A DNA stretch of 64,000 nucleotides, taken from NCBI RefSeq assembly GCF_002920615.1, contig NZ_PQSU01000022.1, positions 1 to 64,000 of the forward strand, read 5' to 3'. The DNA comes from Streptomyces sp. Ru62. Its GTDB lineage: Bacteria; Actinomycetota; Actinomycetes; Streptomycetales; Streptomycetaceae. The translations under genes were made by a program, and so were the position numbers. The notes beneath the pieces were generated by a model, which ran no database searches, was not told the origin of the DNA, and saw only the letters and a list, made by a program, of their open reading frames with translations. Each line of letters opens with the position of its first letter. The stretch's first letter is position 1. Below are positions 43,327 to 52,438 of the stretch, one piece after another.

Positions 43327-44579
43327 ACACGACGAGCACGACACGTACGACGGCTACGACAGCTACGGCTACGACGGCTACGACCGCACGGACGTCCCCG
43401 GCCCTGGACGGTCTGCGGGTGCTGGACCTCGCGACCCTCTTCGCCGGTCCGATGGCCGCGACGCTGCTCGGTGACTTCGGCGCCGAGGTGATCAAGGTGG
43501 AGCATCCCCGGCGACCCGATCCGTCCCGGGGCCACGGCCCGGCCAAGGACGGCGTCGGCCTGTGGTGGAAGGTGCTCGGCCGCAACAAGCGGGCCATCAC
43601 CCTCGACCTGTCCGCACCCGGCGGCCGGGAGACCCTGCTGCGGCTCGCCGCCACCGCCGACGTGGTGATCGAGAACTTCCGCCCCGGCACCCTGGAGAAA
43701 TGGGACCTCGGCTGGCCGGAGCTGTCCGCGGCCAACCCCCGGCTGGTCCTGGCCCGGGTCACCGCCTTCGGTCAGTTCGGCCCCTGCGCGCACCGCCCCG
43801 GCTTCGGCACCCTCGCCGAGGCGATGAGCGGCTTCGCCGCGGTCACCGGCGAACCGGACGCGCCCCCGACGCTGCCGCCCTTCGGTCTCGCCGACTCGAT
43901 CGCCGGCCTGGCGACCGCCTACGCCGTGCTGACGGCGCTGGCCGCGCGCGAGCGCACCGGCGCGGGACAGACGGTCGACATGGCGATCATCGAACCGATC
44001 CTGTCGGTCCTCGGCCCCCACGTCACCTGGTTCGACCAGCTCGGCTACGTCCAGGAACGCACCGGCAACCGGTCCGCGAACAACGCCCCGCGCAACACCT
44101 ACCGCACCGCCGACGGCACCTGGGTCGCCGTCTCCACCTCCGCCCAGTCGGTCGCCGAACGGGTGCTACGGCTGGTGGGCCGCCCGGAGCTGATCGAGGA
44201 GCCGTGGTTCGCCACCGGCGCGGACCGCGCCGCCCACGCCGATGTGCTGGACGAGGCGGTCGGCTCCTGGATCGCCGTCCGCACCCGCGCCGAGGTGCTC
44301 GCGGCCTTCGAGAAGGCTCAGGCCGCGGTGGCCCCGGTGCAGGACGTCCGGGACGTCCTGGCGGACCCCCAGTACCAGGCCCTGGACACGGTGACCACCG
44401 TCGAGGACCCGGAACTGGGCCCGCTGCGCATGCAGAACGTCCTCTTCCGGCTCTCCGCCACGCCCGGCGAGATCCGCTGGGCCGGCCGCCCGCACGGCGC
44501 CGACACCGACGCCGTGCTCGCCGAACTCGGCCTCACCCCGGCCGACATCGCGGCACTGCGCGCGGAGGGCGCCCTGTGA
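43323..44579 (+). CDS. CaiB/BaiF-family (class III) CoA-transferase
   Basis: 418 aa. LDGLRVLDLATLFAGPMAAT, LLGDFGAEVIKVEHP, NKRAITLDLSAPGG, ADVVIENFRPGTLEKWDL and the catalytic Asp in GAGQTVDMAIIEPIL are family blocks. It moves CoA from an acyl donor to a carboxylic acid. The first 25 residues are a Thr/Ala stretch encoded by a short tandem repeat (about 43335-43400), absent from typical relatives. ATGA overlap with the kinase gene. Substrate unknown. Confidence 0.92.
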   Translation: MNTTSTTRTTATTATATTATTARTSPALDGLRVLDLATLFAGPMAATLLGDFGAEVIKVEHPRRPDPSRGHGPAKDGVGLWWKVLGRNKRAITLDLSAPGGRETLLRLAATADVVIENFRPGTLEKWDLGWPELSAANPRLVLARVTAFGQFGPCAHRPGFGTLAEAMSGFAAVTGEPDAPPTLPPFGLADSIAGLATAYAVLTALAARERTGAGQTVDMAIIEPILSVLGPHVTWFDQLGYVQERTGNRSANNAPRNTYRTADGTWVAVSTSAQSVAERVLRLVGRPELIEEPWFATGADRAAHADVLDEAVGSWIAVRTRAEVLAAFEKAQAAVAPVQDVRDVLADPQYQALDTVTTVEDPELGPLRMQNVLFRLSATPGEIRWAGRPHGADTDAVLAELGLTPADIAALRAEGAL

Positions 44580-45388
44580 CCCGGTTCCCGCTCACCTGGC
44601 TCTACGTCCCCGGCGACCGCCCGCATGTCGTGGCCAAGGCCCTGGTGGCGGGCGCCGACGTGGTGGTGGTCGACCTGGAGGACGCGGTCGCCCCGGACCG
44701 CAAGGAGTACGCCCGCGCGGCCACCGCGGAACTCCTGACGGAGCTCCAGCCGGTCCCGGTGCACGTGCGCGTCAACGCCCTGGACAGCCCCTGGGCCGCT
44801 GCCGACCTCCCCGCCCTGGCCGGCCTGCCGGGCCTGTCCGGCGTGCGGCTGCCGAAGGTGACGGCCCCGGGCGAGGTACGGCAGGCCGCCGTGGCCACGC
44901 CCGTCCCCCTCTACGCGCTCCTGGAGTCGGCCCTCGGCATCGAGCATGCCTACGCCATCGCCACCGCTCACCCCGCCCTGCGGGGCATCGCCCTGGGCGA
45001 GGCCGACCTCCGCGCCGACCTCGGGGTACGGGCCGACGCGGGCCTGGACTGGCCGCGCTCACGGGTGATCGTCGCCGCCCGTGCGGCGGGCCTGGCCCCG
45101 CCGTCCCAGACCGTCTACCCGGACATCCGTGACCTCGACGGCCTGGCGGCCTCCTGCGCCCACGGCCGGGCTCTCGGGTTCCTGGGCCGCGCCGCGATCC
45201 ACCCCCGCCAACTGCCGGTGATCGAGCGGGCCTACCTGCCCACGGAGGCCGAGACCGAACACGCGGAGACGGTCATCAAGGCGGCCTCGGCGAACGAGGG
45301 CGCCCAGGCCCTCCCCGACGGCCGTTTCATCGACGCGGCGGTGGTGGCGATGGCGCGGCGGACCCTGTCGCTGGCTGCCAGAAGCTGA
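44576..45388 (+). CDS. CitE-family (HpcH/HpaI) acyl-CoA lyase
   Basis: 270 aa TIM barrel like citrate lyase beta, malyl-CoA and citramalyl-CoA lyases. FPLTWLYVPGDRPHVVAKAL, ADVVVVDLEDAVAPDRKEYAR, VRVNALDSPW and ALLESALGIEHAYAIA contain the conserved Arg, Asp-Glu and Glu ligands. It would cleave a 3-hydroxyacyl-CoA to acetyl-CoA (or propionyl-CoA) and an oxoacid. GTG 44576 overlaps the CoA-transferase stop (GTGA), so the product of the transferase is the obvious substrate. Confidence 0.92.
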   Translation: MTRFPLTWLYVPGDRPHVVAKALVAGADVVVVDLEDAVAPDRKEYARAATAELLTELQPVPVHVRVNALDSPWAAADLPALAGLPGLSGVRLPKVTAPGEVRQAAVATPVPLYALLESALGIEHAYAIATAHPALRGIALGEADLRADLGVRADAGLDWPRSRVIVAARAAGLAPPSQTVYPDIRDLDGLAASCAHGRALGFLGRAAIHPRQLPVIERAYLPTEAETEHAETVIKAASANEGAQALPDGRFIDAAVVAMARRTLSLAARS

Positions 45389-45399
45389 CCCTCCGCACA

Positions 45400-45438
45400 C
45401 ACCGAGGGCGCCCGGAAGACCTCCGGGCGCCCTCGGTG
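45400..45438. terminator. bidirectional terminator, lyase / lgt
   Basis: A perfect 17-bp inverted repeat (45400-45416 and 45422-45438; core ACCGAGGGCGCCCGGA) with a 5-nt loop, between the convergent lyase and lgt genes. It ends the glycohydrolase operon 12 bp after the stop codon and lies 16 bp beyond the lgt stop. Confidence 0.9.
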
Positions 45439-45453
45439 CCGTACCGCGAGCGG

Positions 45454-46380
45454 TCAGCTCTTCTCGGCCGGTGCCGCCTTCTCCTCGCCCTCGGCATCGG
45501 CGTCGGCGCCCGTCTCGGCGTCGGCGCCCGTCTCTGTGTCCTTTTCCCTGACCGAACCGTCGGAGACCCCCGGCTCGACCACGGCTTCCCGTCCCGGCCG
45601 CTTCTTCGACGACACCACGATGTACGCCACCGCCAGCAGGAAGACGAGCAGCGCGGTCCAGTCGTTCAGGCGGAGGCCCAGGATGTGGTGGGCGTCGTCC
45701 ACCCGCATGTACTCGATCCAGCCCCGGCCGACGCAGTACGCGGCGACGTACAGGGCGAACGCCCGGCCGTGCCCCAGTTTGAAGCGGCGGTCCGCCCAGA
45801 TGACCAGCAGGCCGACGCCGACGCACCACAGCGACTCGTAGAGGAACGTCGGGTGGTAGTACCCCGGCACCCGGCCGCCCTCGGAGGAGGTGATGTGCAG
45901 CGCCCAGGGGAGGTGGGTCTCACGGCCGTACAGCTCCTGGTTGAACCAGTTGCCCCAGCGGCCGATGGCCTGCGCGAACGCGATGCCGGGCGCGACGGCG
46001 TCGGCGTAGGCGGGCATCGGGATGCCCCGGCGCCGGGCGCCGATCCACGCGCCGAGCGCGCCGAGGGCGATGGCGCCCCAGATGCCCAGGCCGCCCTCCC
46101 ACACCTTGAAGGCGTCCACCCAGTCACGGCCCTCGCTGAAGTACAGCTCGTAGTCCGTGATCACGTGGTAGAGCCGGCCGCCGACCAGGCCGAACGGCAC
46201 GGCCCAGACGGCGATGTCGGCGACCGTGCCGGACTGCCCGCCGCGGGCGATCCAGCGCTTGTTGCCGAACCAGACGGCAACGAAGACGCCGATGATGATG
46301 CAGAAGGCGTAGGCGCGCAGCGGGATGGGGCCGAGGTACTGCACCCCGTGCGACGGGCTGGGGATATAGGCAAGGTTCAT
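45454..46380 (-). CDS. lgt: prolipoprotein diacylglyceryl transferase
   Basis: 308 aa, seven hydrophobic segments. It transfers diacylglycerol from phosphatidylglycerol to the lipobox cysteine of prelipoproteins. The signature GRWGNWFNQELYGRETHLPW is present, as are GLVGGRLYHVITDYELY and VWEGGLGIWGA (Glu where the enteric enzyme has His in HGGL). The C-terminus carries an acidic, repetitive tail (TETGADAETGADAD) of about 50 residues. Its products include the two lipoproteins in this window. Confidence 0.96.
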   Translation of the reverse strand: MNLAYIPSPSHGVQYLGPIPLRAYAFCIIIGVFVAVWFGNKRWIARGGQSGTVADIAVWAVPFGLVGGRLYHVITDYELYFSEGRDWVDAFKVWEGGLGIWGAIALGALGAWIGARRRGIPMPAYADAVAPGIAFAQAIGRWGNWFNQELYGRETHLPWALHITSSEGGRVPGYYHPTFLYESLWCVGVGLLVIWADRRFKLGHGRAFALYVAAYCVGRGWIEYMRVDDAHHILGLRLNDWTALLVFLLAVAYIVVSSKKRPGREAVVEPGVSDGSVREKDTETGADAETGADADAEGEEKAAPAEKS

Positions 46381-46462
46381 GGCAAGTCCGACGCTACCGT
46401 GCCGGGCCGTGGGGACGGCAAGCAGCCCGGCTACGGGTCCATAACGGGGGCGTGAGAAACGC

Positions 46463-47236
46463 TTACCCGCGGTCGGCGGCCTCCACGAGTTGCTTGAGCT
46501 TGGCCGGGGTCATCGTCTGGTCCTGGTAGATGTTCTTGCCGCCGAGCAGCACCGTGGGCGTGCCGGTGAAGCCGCCGGACCGGAACGCCTGGTTGGACCT
46601 GTCGACCCAGCTGTCGTGCGTGCCGTCCTGGACGCACTTGCGGAAGGCGGGCGTGTCCAGGCCCTTCACCTTGCCGGCCAGCTCGATCAGCTTGTCGTTG
46701 TCCGCGAAGGCGTCGTCGGTCTCCTTGGGCTGGTTCGCGAACAGCACGTCGTGGTAGTCGCGGAACTTCCCGGCGTCCTGGGCGCAGGCCGCGGCGTTGG
46801 CTGCGCGCAGCGATCCGGTGCCGCCGAGGTTGCCGTCGATCAGCCGGACGAGGTGGTACTCGATCCTGAGCTTGCCGGCGTCGGTCAGTTCGTGGAGGGT
46901 CGGCCGGTACGCCACCTCGAAGGCCTGGCAGGCCGGGCAGCGGAAGTCCTCCCAGACGGTGAGCGTCGACTTGGCGCCGTCCTTGCCGACCGGGATCGCG
47001 AGGCCGTCCTTGCCCTGCGCCCCCGACGGTGCCACGGCCGGGCCCGCGCTGCTGGCCTTGTGCTTGCCGGCGTTCGCGGCGACCACGCCGATCACCGCCG
47101 CCAGCCCCAGGACGCAGACGACGCTCGCGCCCACGATCAGCGTGCGCCGTCGCTTCTCCGCGGCCTTCTGCTTCTCGCGCTCGACCGCCAGCCGTTCCCG
47201 GGCGGTGCGCTTTCCGTCACGGTTCTTCTCGCTCAC
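46463..47236 (-). CDS. membrane-anchored DsbA-like thioredoxin-fold protein
   Basis: 257 aa. A highly charged cytoplasmic N-terminus (about 30 residues), one membrane segment (LIVGASVVCVLGLAAVIGVVA), a flexible linker, and a DsbA-type thioredoxin domain outside the membrane with active site CPAC (FRCPACQAFE, about residue 101) and the cis-Pro loop GFTGTPTVLLGG. Two further cysteines (NAAACAQ and FRKCVQ) lie in the helical insert. GTG 47236 sits unusually close to GGAGG. It probably forms or shuffles disulfides in exported proteins. Confidence 0.9.
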   Translation of the reverse strand: MSEKNRDGKRTARERLAVEREKQKAAEKRRRTLIVGASVVCVLGLAAVIGVVAANAGKHKASSAGPAVAPSGAQGKDGLAIPVGKDGAKSTLTVWEDFRCPACQAFEVAYRPTLHELTDAGKLRIEYHLVRLIDGNLGGTGSLRAANAAACAQDAGKFRDYHDVLFANQPKETDDAFADNDKLIELAGKVKGLDTPAFRKCVQDGTHDSWVDRSNQAFRSGGFTGTPTVLLGGKNIYQDQTMTPAKLKQLVEAADRG

Positions 47237-47250
47237 ACCTCCAGAACGAA

Positions 47251-47277
47251 CCGGGGAGGCGCAGCGCGCCTCCCCGG
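47251..47277 (-). terminator. terminator of the trpCMBA operon
   Basis: A perfect 12-bp inverted repeat CCGGGGAGGCGC/GCGCCTCCCCGG with a 3-nt loop, about 70 bp beyond the trpA stop and just upstream of the DsbA-like gene start. A second short palindrome, CACTCG-TT-CGAGTG (47287-47300), lies between it and trpA and could be an operator for the DsbA-like gene. Confidence 0.75.
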
Positions 47278-47347
47278 CCCGAGGTCCACTCGTTCGAGTG
47301 ACCGAATCATCCGATACGGGACATTCGCCGACGGTCGCTCCCGCCCG

Positions 47348-48180
47348 TCACGCCTGTCCGCGCACGCCTTTCGCCAGCTCACCGGCCAGCTCGCGGACCG
47401 CCGCGATGCCGGAGGCGTGGTCGGGGGCGTCCAGCATCCGCTTCACGAACGCCGAGCCGACGATCACGCCGTCGGCGAAGCCCGCGACCTCGGCGGCCTG
47501 GGCCCGGTTGGAGACGCCGAGCCCGACGCAGACGGGCAGCCCGGTGCCGGTGGCACGGGTGCGCCGGACCAGGTCCTGGGCCTGCGTACCGACGGATTCC
47601 CGGGTGCCGGTGACGCCCATGAGGGAGGCCGCGTAGACGAAGCCGCTGCCCGCCGCGGTGATCTCGGCGAGCCGCTCGTCCTTGCTGCTCGGCGCCACGA
47701 CGAAGACGGTCGCGAGGCCGTGCTTCTCGGCGTGCTCCCGCCACGGCGCCGACTCCTGCACGGGCAGGTCGGGCAGGATGCAGCCCGCGCCGCCCGCCTC
47801 GGCCAGCTCGGCGGTGAACCGCTCCACGCCGTAACGGTCGATGGGGTTCCAGTACGTCATGACGAGCACCGGCTTCCCGGTGGCCTCGTGGGCCTCCCGG
47901 ACCGTGCGCATGACGTCGGCGATCCGCACCCCGCCCCGCAGGGCGATGTCGTCGGCGGTCTGGATGACCGGGCCGTCGAGCACCGGGTCGCTGTGCGGCA
48001 GCCCGACCTCGACGACGTCGGCGCCCCCGTCGAAGACGGCCTTGATCGCCTCGATGCCGCCGTCCACGGTCGGGAAGCCGGCCGGGAGGTAGGCGATGAG
48101 CGCGGAGCGGCCCTCGGCCTTGGCGGCGGCGAGGGTCTCGTCCAGCAGCCGGCCCTTCCCACCCGTGAATGCAGCCCCGC

Positions 48181-48184
<4 letters not shown>
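47348..48184 (-). CDS. trpA: tryptophan synthase alpha subunit
   Basis: 278 aa TIM barrel that splits indole-3-glycerol phosphate to indole and glyceraldehyde-3-phosphate. LIAYLPAGFPTVDGG, the catalytic-Glu strand ADVVEVGLPHSDPVLDGPVI (Glu then Asp), CILPDLPVQES and GFVYAASLMGVTGTR are present. In LPHSDP, Leu and His replace the more common Pro and Phe of PFSDP. GTG 48184 overlaps the trpB stop by four bases. It pairs with TrpB to channel indole. Confidence 0.96.
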
Positions 48185-49464
<1,280 letters not shown>

Positions 49465-49533
49465 GCGGATACCTCACGGTGAGTGCGGTGAAAGAACACT
49501 GATCGCCGTGGGGGCGGGGCGAGTCGGTCGGCC

Positions 49534-49740
49534 TCAGGTCGTCTGTGGCTGGTCGCGCAGTTCCCCGCGCCCCTGAGGGGCGCGCTGCCATCGGCGTCCG
49601 TTGACCTGCCCGGGTTCGTCGCCGATGACGTACCGGACGCGACGGCCGTGGACACGGCGCGCGGGGGCGCGGCAGCCGCGCGGACGGCAGCCGCGCGCCA
49701 GGCGCGCGTGCCGGTCCACGGTCGTCACGGTGGGAGTCAT
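49534..49740 (-). CDS. trpM: TrpM, small tryptophan-operon protein
   Basis: 68 aa, very basic (Arg-rich), beginning MTPTVTTVDRHARLARGCRP and containing VHGRRVRYVIGDEPGQVNGR. It lies between trpC and trpB, exactly where Streptomyces encode the small protein called TrpX/TrpM, which in S. coelicolor is reported to modulate tryptophan supply and antibiotic production. ATG 49740 has no strong ribosome-binding site; it lies 20 bp after the trpC stop, so translation may be coupled. Identification rests on position, size and N-terminus. Confidence 0.75.
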   Translation of the reverse strand: MTPTVTTVDRHARLARGCRPRGCRAPARRVHGRRVRYVIGDEPGQVNGRRWQRAPQGRGELRDQPQTT

Positions 49741-49760
49741 CGGCGCCAAGCCTAGCGGGA

Positions 49761-50570
49761 TCAGCCGCGCCCGTGCCGCAGGGCCGGGTGCTCGCCCGCC
49801 GCCACCAGGTCGGCCACCGCCGCCTTGGGGTCGCGGCCGGTCACCAGGGACTCGCCGACCAGCACCGCGTCGGCGCCGGCGTTGGCGTACGCGATCAGGT
49901 CGTGCGGGCCGCGGACACCGGACTCGGCGACCTTCACGACGGTGTCCGGGATCTCCGGGGCGACCCGCTCGAACGTGCCGCGGTCCACCTCCAGCGTCTT
50001 CAGGTTGCGCGCGTTGACGCCGATGACCTTGGCGCCCGCGTCCACCGCCCGCTCGACCTCGTCCTCGTCGTGCACCTCGACGAGGGGGGTCAGGCCGATG
50101 GACACCGCCCGCTCGATCAGGGACTCCAGGGCCGGCTGGTCCAGGGCGGCCACGATCAGCAGCGCGAGGTCGGCGCCGTACGCCCGGGCCTCCCACAGCT
50201 GGTACGACGTGACGATGAAGTCCTTGCGCAGGACGGGGATGTCGACCCGTGCGCGCACCGCCTCCAGGTCGGCGAGCGAGCCGCCGAAGCGGCGCTGTTC
50301 GGTGAGGACGGAGATCACGGCCGCGCCGCCCGCCTCGTAGTCCGCGGCGAGTCCGGCGGGGTCGGCGATGGCGGCCAGCGCGCCCTTGGAGGGGCTGGAG
50401 CGCTTCACCTCGCAGATCACCTTGACGCCGTCGCCCTTGAGCGCGGCCACCCCGTCCTTGGCGGCGTGGGCCTTGGCCGCGCGCTCCTTGAGCTCGTCGA
50501 GGGTGACGCGTGCCTGCCGCTCCGCGAGGTCGGCACGGACTCCGTCGATGATCTCGTCGAGCACACTCAC
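49761..50570 (-). CDS. trpC: indole-3-glycerol phosphate synthase
   Basis: 269 aa TIM barrel. VICEVKRSSPSKGALA has the catalytic lysine block, RFGGSLADLEAVRARV and VLRKDFIVTSYQLWEARAYG the second lysine, and VIGVNARNLKTLEVD and AESGVRG the phosphate-binding end. Single-function enzyme, not fused to TrpF. GTG 50570 opens the trpCMBA operon. A TTGATC-17 bp-GTAGTG sequence about 100 bp upstream may be its promoter. Confidence 0.96.
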   Translation of the reverse strand: MSVLDEIIDGVRADLAERQARVTLDELKERAAKAHAAKDGVAALKGDGVKVICEVKRSSPSKGALAAIADPAGLAADYEAGGAAVISVLTEQRRFGGSLADLEAVRARVDIPVLRKDFIVTSYQLWEARAYGADLALLIVAALDQPALESLIERAVSIGLTPLVEVHDEDEVERAVDAGAKVIGVNARNLKTLEVDRGTFERVAPEIPDTVVKVAESGVRGPHDLIAYANAGADAVLVGESLVTGRDPKAAVADLVAAGEHPALRHGRG

Positions 50571-50679
50571 GCGAGCGGCCCCCTTCCAGACGGTGGTTCC
50601 TTCAGGTTCTGAAAACCCGTGGTCAAACCGATGGTATCCGCAGGAGCGCCGAGGCCTCGCATCCGGTGGAGGGCGGTCC

Positions 50680-50708
50680 CACTACCTGGACGTTCGCTGT
50701 TCGATCAA
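50680..50708 (-). promoter_or_regulatory. candidate promoter of trpCMBA
   Basis: On the minus strand TTGATC (50703-50708), 17 bp, GTAGTG (50680-50685). The -35 is good and the -10 weak (TAGTGG at 18 bp is an alternative). It is 110 bp upstream of the trpC GTG, partly inside the end of the upstream gene. No leader peptide with tryptophan codons is visible between it and trpC. Confidence 0.35.
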
Positions 50709-51157
50709 GGGTGGAGCCAGCCACCGAACGGCAGGTTCCGGACGACGGTGAACACCAGCAGCAGAACGCCGGCCGCCCACAGCGGTCCCGGTCCGAGGTC
50801 GATCCGCAGCGGCCTGCCGCGTGCCGCGCGGACCACCCAGACGGTCCACAGCACGGCGAAGCCCAGGTAGCCGGCCACGGCCGGCGCGTTGTCGCGCAGG
50901 GCGGCGAGGAGGTCACCGTGCACGAAGGCATGCGCACTGCGCAGCCCGCCGCAGCCGGGGCAGTACAGGCCGGTGAGCCGGTACAGCGGGCAGACGGGGT
51001 AGTGCCCGGGTTCACCCGGATCGACGACACCGACGTAGCCGAAGGCCCCGCCGACGGCCGCGAACAGCCCCGCGGGGACTGCGACCCTCCGCCAGAAGGG
51101 GGCGGGTGGCGGCACCGGGCGGCTGAGGGCGTTCATGGGTTTCGCGGGGCCGGTCAC
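50705..51157 (-). CDS. DUF2752 membrane protein
   Basis: 150 aa. Three hydrophobic segments and the family signature VCPLYRLTGLYCPGCGGLRS, with AHAFVHGDLLAALRDN next to it; the CPxCG cysteines could bind metal or lipid, but no function is established for the family. GTG 51157 follows GGGGGAG; ATG 51136 is an alternative start. Its stop lies at the presumed trpC promoter. Genes of this type are often near trp genes in actinobacteria. Confidence 0.85.
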   Translation of the reverse strand: MTGPAKPMNALSRPVPPPAPFWRRVAVPAGLFAAVGGAFGYVGVVDPGEPGHYPVCPLYRLTGLYCPGCGGLRSAHAFVHGDLLAALRDNAPAVAGYLGFAVLWTVWVVRAARGRPLRIDLGPGPLWAAGVLLLVFTVVRNLPFGGWLHP

Positions 51158-51275
51158 GGCGGCATTCTCCCCCGCCTGACGTCGGCGTGCCCGCTCGACG
51201 CGGCGGTCAGCGGCGCCCTGCCGGCGCCCGCGAGTCCCCGTCCGGCCGCGGCGCCGGCACCGCTCCGGCACACGC

Positions 51276-51314
51276 GCGAAGGGCGGCCGGCACCAGGTGC
51301 CGGCCGCCCTTCGC
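51276..51314 (-). terminator. terminator downstream of the HGxxPAAW gene
   Basis: A perfect 19-bp inverted repeat (51276-51294 and 51296-51314; inner sequence GGCCGGCACC/GGTGCCGGCC) around a single A, so the real loop is made by opening inner pairs. It begins 15 bp after the stop of the HGxxPAAW gene. Very stable; likely a strong terminator on the minus strand. Confidence 0.88.
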
Positions 51315-51328
51315 CAAAACCCTGAGGC

Positions 51329-51586
51329 TCAGCTCTCGGCCGCGGCCGGCTCCCGCGTGGCCGCGGGCGCGGTGTGCGGCAGCGTGCGGGACTGCTTCGG
51401 CTGCCCCAGACCCATGGCGCGCATGATGCCGCCGACCACACCACCGAGGAGCGTGAGGGCCATGCCGGCCCAGAAGCCGACGGGCTGGGCCATCACCATG
51501 AAGGCGCCCGCGACGCAGAAACCGATGAAGGCGATGATGACACCGGTCCAGGCGGCCGGGGTGTGACCGTGGCTGCTGCCCGCCAT
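51329..51586 (-). CDS. HGxxPAAW-family small membrane protein
   Basis: 85 aa. It starts MAGSSHGHTPAAWTGVIIAF, the motif that names this actinobacterial family, followed by two membrane segments (GVIIAFIGFCVAGAFMVMA and WAGMALTLLGGVVGGIM) and a polar tail. GAGGAG precedes ATG 51586. The family is found in tryptophan gene regions of Streptomyces, but its role is unknown. Confidence 0.9.
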   Translation of the reverse strand: MAGSSHGHTPAAWTGVIIAFIGFCVAGAFMVMAQPVGFWAGMALTLLGGVVGGIMRAMGLGQPKQSRTLPHTAPAATREPAAAES

Positions 51587-51747
51587 GACTTGCTCCTCGT
51601 TGCTGTGTACGTGTCGTACTGTCCGAGCCGGACGCTCGCCGTCCATTGTCCCGTACGCGCGTGTGTGCCCGACGCGGGGGTGGCGTCTGTTTCACCACAC
51701 CGGGGTTCCCCGCTCCGGGTCCGGGCTCCGGGTACGCCCCCGCGGAT

Positions 51748-52386
51748 TCAGGCGCCCGTCGGGTCCTCGCCCCGGTCCAGCGCCTTCCAGATCTCCTCGG
51801 GCCGTTCCGGGTCGACCGGCCGGGCCGTGCGCCGCGGGCGGGCGGTGCCGCGCTCGTAGCGGCCGGACATGGCGGGCCACAGCCGGCCGTAGCGCAGGGC
51901 GAGCAGTCCGGCGAGCAGGAGCAGCACACCGCCGGCGGCCGCGACATAGGGCCAGCCGGTGTGGGTGAGCGCGTCGACCGTGGCGGAGGTGTCGCCGCTC
52001 GCCTTGGCCGCCTGCTCGTCCAGCGCGGAGCTGTCGGAGGCGGACACGAGGGCCGCGGCGGCGATCCCGGCGCCGGACAGCGCGAGCAGCCCGGAGACGA
52101 GGAACCGGCCGGCCCGGCGGACGGCGAAGACGGCGACGAGCGCGGCGAGGCCGACTATGGCGAGGGCCGCGGGGACGCCCGTGACGTCGCTGCCCTTGGC
52201 GGTCAGCGGGAACGCGCCGCCGGCCACCGTCGCGGTGCCCTCCGCCCAGCGCTGCCGGGTCGCGAGCAGCGCCACGGCCGCGCCGAGCGCACCGCACAGA
52301 AGGGCCACGGCGAGGCTCCGCCGGCCGGACCGGGCGGACGCGGCGGCTTGGGAACGGGGGTCAGGTACGGCAGTCACGTACTCCAC
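51748..52386 (-). CDS. tryptophan-region conserved membrane protein (TIGR02234-like)
   Basis: 212 aa, four membrane segments (near residues 25-43, 72-90, 95-115 and 145-165). The periplasmic Trp motif RQRWAEGTA near the first segment and the loop between segments 3 and 4 match the conserved membrane protein found between trpE and trpC in actinobacteria. GTG 52386 or GTG 52377 could be the start; the second has GGAG three bases before it. A hairpin lies between it and trpE. Confidence 0.85.
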   Translation of the reverse strand: MEYVTAVPDPRSQAAASARSGRRSLAVALLCGALGAAVALLATRQRWAEGTATVAGGAFPLTAKGSDVTGVPAALAIVGLAALVAVFAVRRAGRFLVSGLLALSGAGIAAAALVSASDSSALDEQAAKASGDTSATVDALTHTGWPYVAAAGGVLLLLAGLLALRYGRLWPAMSGRYERGTARPRRTARPVDPERPEEIWKALDRGEDPTGA

Positions 52387-52394
52387 TATCGCCT

Positions 52395-52424
52395 GAACCC
52401 CGGGTGAGGCGTCACCCGGGGTTC
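52395..52424 (-). terminator. terminator downstream of trpE
   Basis: A perfect 13-bp inverted repeat (GAACCCCGGGTGA at 52395-52407, partner 52412-52424) with a GGCG loop, 14 bp after the trpE stop and just before the next gene on the same strand. Confidence 0.85.
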
Positions 52425-52438
52425 GTATGAGAAGCGTC

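Noticed and set aside
50571..50704. trp attenuator or T-box before trpC
   Set aside because: No leader peptide with tryptophan codons, no T-box sequence and no terminator/antiterminator pair was visible. The 11-bp gap before trpE likewise has no room for one.
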